Shown: piece by piece, positions 58,374 to 64,000 of the stretch
How the letters are laid out: each line of letters begins with the position of its first letter
How positions within the stretch are numbered: position 1 is the stretch's first letter
Origin: Excoecaria cochinchinensis
Lineage: Eukaryota; Streptophyta; Magnoliopsida; Malpighiales; Euphorbiaceae
Assembly: GCA_947683425.1 (NCBI GenBank)
Contig: CANTUQ010000073.1
Coordinates: 13,745,001-13,809,000, forward strand
DNA: 64,000 nucleotides
Direction of reading: 5' to 3'
Position numbers and translations under genes: made by a program
Notes under the pieces: model-generated
The model's input: the letters and a program-made list of their open reading frames with translations, nothing else
The model's database searches: none
What the model was told of the DNA's origin: nothing

Positions 58374-59324
58374 GCTTGGGTTAAGAGGGTTATCCCGATT
58401 TCTTTCATATAAGATTCTTAGATTGATTTTATTCATATTTGGGTAAGGGGTGGATGAGTGAACTTGAACAACGCTTTTATAATTTGATATCTTTTCTTAT
58501 TTTCATTTATTTTTATCTTTGCTAGTTTTACTGTCATCTTAATTTGTTTTTGCTTTATTATCATAGTAGTTGATTAATTTATTAGTTCTAGTTTAGTCAT
58601 AATTCAATCATTGCGATAATTGGGAGTTCTTTAGCATACAGTCATTTTTCATAACTTGCGTGCTCAGTCCCTTGGGTACGATAACTCGGAGTCTTAATTT
58701 TACTCCATTGTATTACTTGTCGATTCAGTACACTTGCTGAGGTTGTGTCAATAGATCTAAAAAAATTTACATAGTTGCTAATTAATTATAAACAAAAAAT
58801 ATAATAGTGATAGAAAATATAAAATTCAACCCAAAATACTTATTCTCAAAATTTCATTTGATGAATGAAGGTAAATGATCAAATTTCTTGTCTTGATTTG
58901 CAAAAAATAATATTAGAAAATTAAAATATGGAGGATAAATTTTATCTCAAAAACAAAAAATTAACAAAAAATTATTTTCTTTATCTCAAGAAGAAAATTG
59001 TTAAAAAAGAAGAGGAAAATTTTTAAGAACAAAAATTGTTCTTTTTGTTTAAAGAATTAACTTGGAAAAACGAATTAAAATATTTGCAGAATTTCTCTTG
59101 ATGAAGAAGAAGAAAATATTTTTCTTAAAAAAAAGATCCCCCTAATTTTCTCTCTAAAAAAACATTTATACCTGCCAAAAATTAGATTTTTGTTGAAAAC
59201 ATTAAAACAATTTAATTCCAATTAACACCAAAAAAATGAAAAATTTGGAAAGTTAGAAGACAAAAGGTTTTAAAAATTAAATTTTACAAAAAAACAGAAG
59301 AAAAACGTGAATTTTGGTCCAAAA

Positions 59325-59470
59325 ACGCACTTGGGGGGCTGCTGGGGGTGTTGGGCACGTGACAGGCTGAGCGACGCTCGTCGGCGCACGTGACGGGTGT
59401 CTCTGGGTGCGAGCGTTGCCCAGCACATCACTCGGCTCACTGGGTACTGCCGACGACCGATTTTCGGCCG
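59325..59470. repeat. GC-rich block in D LTR
   Basis: About 145 bp of GC-rich sequence with inverted words (cacgtgac, gcacgtgac, gagcgacgctcg) in AT-rich DNA. Same place in the LTR as 32235-32365 in B, but unlike in sequence. Confidence 0.75.
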
Positions 59471-59696
59471 ATTTTTTTTTTTTTTTGCTCAAATACTATA
59501 ATTTCAAAACTCACTTTTTTTATCTTAAAATAATTTTTTAAAATATTTTTAAAACACATTTTATTTACTTTTAATAAATCAATTTTGACAAGTAAACCAT
59601 CACTTCTAACTTTTATCTTTTTTCCTATAAACAGGCACACTTAATTTTATCATTGGGTAATCCTGATATGTGCTGTCTCAGGACCCGATGTCTACA

Positions 59697-59710
59697 ATTG
59701 CCCCCAATTT
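59697..59710 (-). other. Polypurine tract of element D
   Basis: aaattgggggcaat on the minus strand directly before the LTR start, as in B. Confidence 0.75.
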
Positions 59711-60117
59711 TGGGGAGGCTAGTGCATGGGTGACTAGGTGAGCCAAAATTCAGAAAAGGGAAAGAAGCGCGTACCTGAGGCGGCCTCCTTCCAGCTGCTC
59801 CCTGGAGAACAGTGCTGTGATTTTAATTGCGAATGTTATCCTTCCGAATCTCACCAAGTCGCTGACAAGACTACGAAGTGCGGACATTCTTGAATATCAC
59901 CAAGCCGTTAAATAGGCTACAAATGATTGCACCGAGTCGCTGACAAGGCTACAAAGTGCAGATGCCATCCTTAGATGGTGATGCATTGAGTCTGCTCCAG
60001 ATTTACAAAACACAAGAAGTGCTCTCTTGAGCTGCACCGAGTCTGCTCCAGACTTGCAAAGTGCGGGGTGCCATCCTCCAATGGTAATGCGCCGAGTCTG
60101 CTCCGAACTTACAAAAC
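59711..60117 (-). mobile_element. Element D interior, last part with tandem repeats
   Basis: Noncoding 3' region before the PPT. From about 59830 it holds tandem repeats with gagtcgctgacaag, gagtctgctccag and acttacaaa. The array is split by solo LTR E and continues at 62253. An 80-90 codon open frame here is the repeat read in one frame. Confidence 0.85.
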
Positions 60118-60315
60118 GTGGGTGTAGACACCGGGTCTTGAGGTAGCCCAGGTCAGAGTTACTCGATGAAGAGATCAATGTTGATTTTCGGATAAATGGG
60201 TGAAATTCGGAGGTTTTCGTCTTTCATGTTTCGCGAGGATTAAAATCTTTTTCGTTAGCATGAAGTTTTAATAGAGTTTGATAAATTTTGGTTGAAATTG
60301 AGAGTTTTGCTCCAT

Positions 60316-60508
60316 AGACGGGATTCCCGTCTGTGTAGGGGCGCCCGTCCCTACTTGGGGTGATCCCCGTCTCTAGGCGTAGTGGGGACGGACGCGTGGC
60401 GGTATAGGGATGCCCGTCCCTAGTACCGCGCCCCGTCTGTAGTCGGTTTTTCGTGTGTGCCCTTAGTAGGGACAGCCGTCGGTATCTGTAGGGAAGCCCG
60501 TCAGTACG
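60316..60508. repeat. Palindrome cluster, element E
   Basis: agacgggattcccgtct (8-bp arms, 1-base centre), then repeated gggacgggc/gcccgtccc words in both directions. It ends about 150 bp upstream of the TATA box. Confidence 0.85.
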
Positions 60509-60653
60509 TTAACTGATCAGATCACGCTGGATTGGATAAAATTTAATCTCTTTTCCTTCAAAATGGGGATAATATTTGTTAAAATTTTGAATTTTAAAGT
60601 CCTTTTAAAATTCAAACTTTGGGTTGAGGCTTATCTGAATTATTTCCTAAAAT

Positions 60654-60664
60654 CCTATAAATAG
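60654..60664 (+). promoter_or_regulatory. Candidate TATA box, element E
   Basis: cctataaatag, 531 bp inside the LTR, in otherwise ordinary AT-rich sequence. Confidence 0.55.
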
Positions 60665-62114
60665 TGGATTAAATTCCATTTTTAGAGGTTAGAAGTTTTG
60701 AGAATTTGAGTGGGAAAAGTGATTATTTTTTATAAGAAAAGTTCTTTGAAAAAAACTTATTAATTTTCTTCGAGAGATCGTTTTTTAAAAAGGGGTTTTG
60801 TGAGCAATTTACTCAAAAAGTTTATAAAATCTCTGTTCATTTGCAGAATTTTATTTGATAAAATTTCTTCCAATTAATTGATTCCTTCAAATTTTCCTTA
60901 CGAATTAAGCCAATTTGAGGTAACGAAATTCATTCGTTTCCATCAATACAGCTAATTCAAACACTCAATTGCTATCAGATTTTCAAGGGAAGAGAAATAT
61001 AAATCTTCTTTCTTTGATTTTTTTACTTGATCCTTGCGAAGCATACGGGAATCAGAATCATTCGACATTCACCCTAAAATGTAAAATCCGAGGGTAAACA
61101 TTCTGGACTAATATTTGTATAATTTTATTTGATTTACATTAATTTTTTATATATATTTTATTATTCTATTTAATCTTTTACAAAGAACTGAAAGTTTTTT
61201 TTCTCTTCTAACTGTTTCCCCATACTAGGGACGGCCGCTGGCACAGTACAAGGGGCCGTCCCTAGGTAAACTCTCATGTTTTTAATTTATAAATTTTATC
61301 TTTCAACTCATTTCTGTTAGAATTTCTCATTTTTTTTATCCACGCTTTTGATGCTAACGTGTTTATCCCTATGAGTTATTTTCTGACCATTTGGAGTTGG
61401 AGTTCTGAAAGATGGGGGTTGCATCAGTCTAAGAACTTCCACTCGGGTTCTTTCTTTACCCTTATCTTTTATTCATGTTATTATGGAAATGGTTTTAATG
61501 TCGTTAAAGGAAAAAAAAAAAGGCCAAAAGATTTCTAACAATTAACTTTGGGATTTTCTCAGAAGTTGTGGACCAATGTCCCGTTTTAGCCAATAAAATT
61601 GACGCTTCATGAAAAATCACTTTTTGTAATAAAATATGCATGGTAGGACCAATGTCCTCATACCCATGAATACCCCGTTTTATGCATGTGTTGTACTTTT
61701 ACAAATGGGAGTTGTATTCCGCTCCTGGTGTTATTGTAATATATTTTTGAATGCCTTATTTTGATTTTTACTTCCTTTTACCGCTTTTGACGTGAATAAT
61801 TGCACCTTTAATTAAAATGCATCATGTGGAAATATGGTGAAACAATGAATTCAAAACTTAATTATAATATTGATCAAGGTATAAATAAATGAGAAGTCCC
61901 GAACTTACTCTGGTCTTTGGGGCTCAATGAGGCGAGAGGTCTAGGACTTCCAAGACACCTCTTGAGTCTCACCAAAAGGCTTAAATATACAAATCCTAGG
62001 CTCCAGGGGGTAGAGGCTGAGACCTCCAAAATCTCTCTGGCTGGCCCAAGATGGATATGTATGCGCCATCTTAGGCTCGACGAGGCTAGACGACCCTTCC
62101 CAATGTTCTATTGG

Positions 62115-62126
62115 GTGGCGACTCCA
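62115..62126 (+). other. PBS-like 12-mer inside element E
   Basis: gtggcgactcca, identical to the PBS start, 121 bp before the LTR end. Confidence 0.7.
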
Positions 62127-62252
62127 AGAAACCTCATTGTTGCCCAAAATAGACGCACTTGTAAATACCTTACAAGTTTAAATGAATTCCATCCTGATCA
62201 CCCTAAAGCGGACTTTCGGGAGGACACGGGGTTCGGCGCGCGTCACAGTGGG

Positions 62253-62640
62253 ATTGTTCTTCTCAACTGCACCGAGTCTGCTCCAGACTTACAAAGTGCT
62301 TGAGTGCCATCTTCAAATGGCGATGCGCCGAGTCTGCTCCAGACTTACAAAACGTGGGGTTGTTCTTCTAAACTGCACCGAGTCTGCTCCAAACTTACAA
62401 AGTGCTTGGGTGTCATCCTCAAATGGCGATGTGCCAAGTCTGCTCCAGACTTACAAAATGCGGGGTTGTTCTTTTGAACTGCACAGAGTCTGCTTCAAAC
62501 TTACAAAGTGCTTGGGTGCCATCCTCAAATGGTGATGCATCGAGTTTGCTCCAGACTTATAAAATGCGGGGTTGTTCTTCTGAACTGCACTGAGTTTGCT
62601 CCAGACTTACAAAGTTCTTGGGTGCCATCCTCAAATGTCG
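62253..62640 (-). repeat. 106-bp tandem array in D interior
   Basis: Units start at 62271, 62377, 62483 and 62589, exactly 106 bp apart. Each unit is itself two related halves, both containing gagtctgctccagacttac: one followed by aaagtgcttgg, the other by aaaacgtggggttgttctt. It is the same array as 59830-60117, split by E. Confidence 0.92.
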
Positions 62641-64000
62641 ATGGTTTTCACTTAGACATTTCTTGCAAAATTATGTGCACAGAAATATATACAAGAAATT
62701 GTGTGTGTATGTGTAAAAAGACAAAATGCCGATGCTTGCAAAAGAATTATATGACATGAGATGTAGATGCTTGCAAAAATGGGTAGATCATGTCCTGGGT
62801 GGTCAAGGGTCAGTTAAGGATACGGCTTGGTTGCTCGACAATGCCCCCAAAGATCTAGGAGAGTGTCATCTTGGCTTTAGGGACTCTGACCCAAAACCAT
62901 TTCTGAGAGACCTATCAGATGTGCATCTTTGCCGCCCCGATCAACGATCACATGCCCAGGATTCTGACTCATGTCCTGAATTATGCCTTATCTGGCTGAA
63001 GGGAAATCAGCCGAAGTAATGCCATCTTATCGCTCCGGGCATCGGAAGTCATTGTTTTAAAGGTAGTGCACCCCTTGTGGATTTTCACACTAACTTTTCT
63101 TTGTGGGAAATGTGTCCCTTGGGGATTTTCACATAACCCTTTGCCTAATTTTTGCCTGAAGTGGACCCAATCCAATCCAGTGGCTTTTATTTATTTCATT
63201 TTTTTGTAGGGCAGACTGCTTGTTTCCAGGTTTTCACCCTGCCCTTTGGCCTAACTTTTGCTTAGATAGCCAATCACGGTTTTCATCTCTAACGGCCCTT
63301 TTTTTTAAAAAAAAAAATTAGAAAGGCTACAAGAGGAGTGAAGGCTATTATCAGATCCTCCCTTAAGGATGACTAGCACAATTTGCTTAGACACCTTCTG
63401 ACGAAAAACAATTAGAGAATAGTTCAGATGGAATTTAAGATATTGTGAGGCCCCTCTCATCCTTTCCAGATGGCATCTTATCTTCCACTTTCACCTCCAA
63501 GTACCATGGCCTCTAGACCCACCTGCCTGTGAAGGCTGTTATACAACTAATCGGAGGTTGCCCCCATTGCTTCTACTAGTGCATGCAAGATACGGGTGCC
63601 CAGTCCAGCGATTGATAATAGGACCCATCAGGTTATGCGCCTGGCCGGCAAGAGCAGAGTATAGTTATTTAGCTTAGATACATTCAATAATGAATAATGC
63701 TTTTCTTTTTATAAAAGAACTAGAAGATAATGAACACATGAGTCTAATTGCTTTTGTTTTATATCTTTCTTGCAAATTTGTGTACATTTCAGTATGATTT
63801 CTCTATACATGATCATTATCTAACATAGATTCAAAATGCAAAACTACATCTAATCTCAAAATGGATCTTGAAAGCATCAAAACTCCTATTTTCAATCAGC
63901 CATCTCGGGTTTTCTTGATTGGACATTTTCTCTCAAGCCTCTAATTTTTGTCCAGGACGCCTTTTTTCGGTTTTCATCCTGACGAAGCGCCCAATTTTAG
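62641..64000 (-). mobile_element. Element D interior, 3' untranslated region
   Basis: Noncoding sequence between the tandem array and, beyond the right edge, the expected pol genes. 63420-64000 read on the minus strand matches B 27000-27640, including ggcaagagcag, ctgtgaaggc and the ccgaaaaaaggc motif. 62650-63290 has short repeats such as ggggattttcaca. No readable protein. Confidence 0.8.

Larger units (their letters stand above)
57013..58750 (+). mobile_element. Element F, solo LTR
   Basis: A 1738-bp insertion in the D LTR starting tgataacttcaatatag and ending gaggttgtgtca, flanked by ataga at 57008-57012 and 58751-58755. The uninterrupted B LTR confirms the empty site. It has five spaced inverted repeats, a TATA box 10 bp after them, a gctagggtt leader and four ctccggaatggga repeats. 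No PBS, PPT or coding sequence. The family is not recognised. Orientation is inferred from the TATA box and leader. Confidence 0.92.
60123..62247 (+). mobile_element. Element E, Tat/Ogre-like solo LTR
   Basis: A 2125-bp LTR starting tgtagacaccgggtcttg and ending ggcgcgcgtcaca, flanked by gtggg at 60118-60122 and 62248-62252. It contains a palindrome cluster upstream of a TATA box and the exact PBS-like 12-mer near its end. No PBS or PPT adjoins it, so it is a solo LTR. A 128-codon open frame (61917-62303) crosses the LTR end and is not a gene. A single further palindrome (gggacggccg...ggccgtccc) lies near 61230-61262. Confidence 0.93.

Noticed and set aside
61917..62303. 128-codon plus-strand gene
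   Set aside because: It crosses the 3' end of solo LTR E and its target duplication into the D tandem array.
62182..62759. Overlapping plus-strand frames with repeated CSRLTK-like words
   Set aside because: They translate the 106-bp tandem repeat of D on the antisense strand.

Overview
The window looks like intergenic DNA from a large, repeat-rich flowering-plant genome. It is AT-rich and almost entirely nested LTR retrotransposons of the Ty3/gypsy type, with one small Mutator-like DNA element. I found no host protein gene, tRNA or rRNA. All recognisable coding sequence is broken retrotransposon gag/pol. The species cannot be named from this sequence.

Left stack (1-13590), each element inside the next: I (minus strand, Tat/Ogre-like; LTR 4278-6955, interior running off the left edge) interrupts the protease region of H (minus, tRNA-iMet-primed gypsy; gag 6956-8473, LTR 8552-10912). 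H interrupts the LTR of J (plus, 10913-12747). J interrupts an L-family LTR (12748-13590). The left halves of all four lie outside the window.

Middle (13591-52990): M (13591-16469) is a minus-strand LTR remnant. N (16470-20486) is a minus-strand L-family LTR carrying a 517-bp MULE-type MITE (17461-17977). B (plus, Tat/Ogre-like, 20756-43699, TSD ctagc) keeps only scraps of gag, reverse transcriptase and integrase. B contains C (minus, gag plus one LTR, 27641-31502) and, inside its 3' LTR, the complete but internally deleted element A (32919-41993, TSD taatt). L, a 5.2-kb solo LTR (44127-49363, TSD tcaag), and K, a 2.5-kb solo LTR (49471-51965, TSD cccaa), sit just to the right of B in the same old host repeat.

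Right stack (52991-64000): G, a degraded minus-strand gypsy gag with PBS and partial LTR (52991-55397), is interrupted by D (minus, Tat/Ogre-like; 3' LTR 55398-59696, interior to the right edge). D holds two solo LTRs: F (57013-58750, TSD ataga) and E (60123-62247, TSD gtggg). E lies inside D's own 3' tandem-repeat array.

Two signals go beyond ordinary annotation. First, the tRNA-iMet-primed LTRs carry a GC-rich cluster of short palindromes that starts 1069-1075 bp from the LTR 5' end in A (both LTRs), C and H, and 1178 bp in K. The palindrome sequence differs between families. Different GC-rich inverted-repeat clusters also occur in the unrelated LTRs E, F and N. Second, the same iMet-primed LTRs share two adjacent hairpins about 0.4-0.5 kb before the LTR 3' end. 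In addition, Tat/Ogre-like LTRs I, B, D and E contain an internal copy of the first 12 bases of the primer-binding site.
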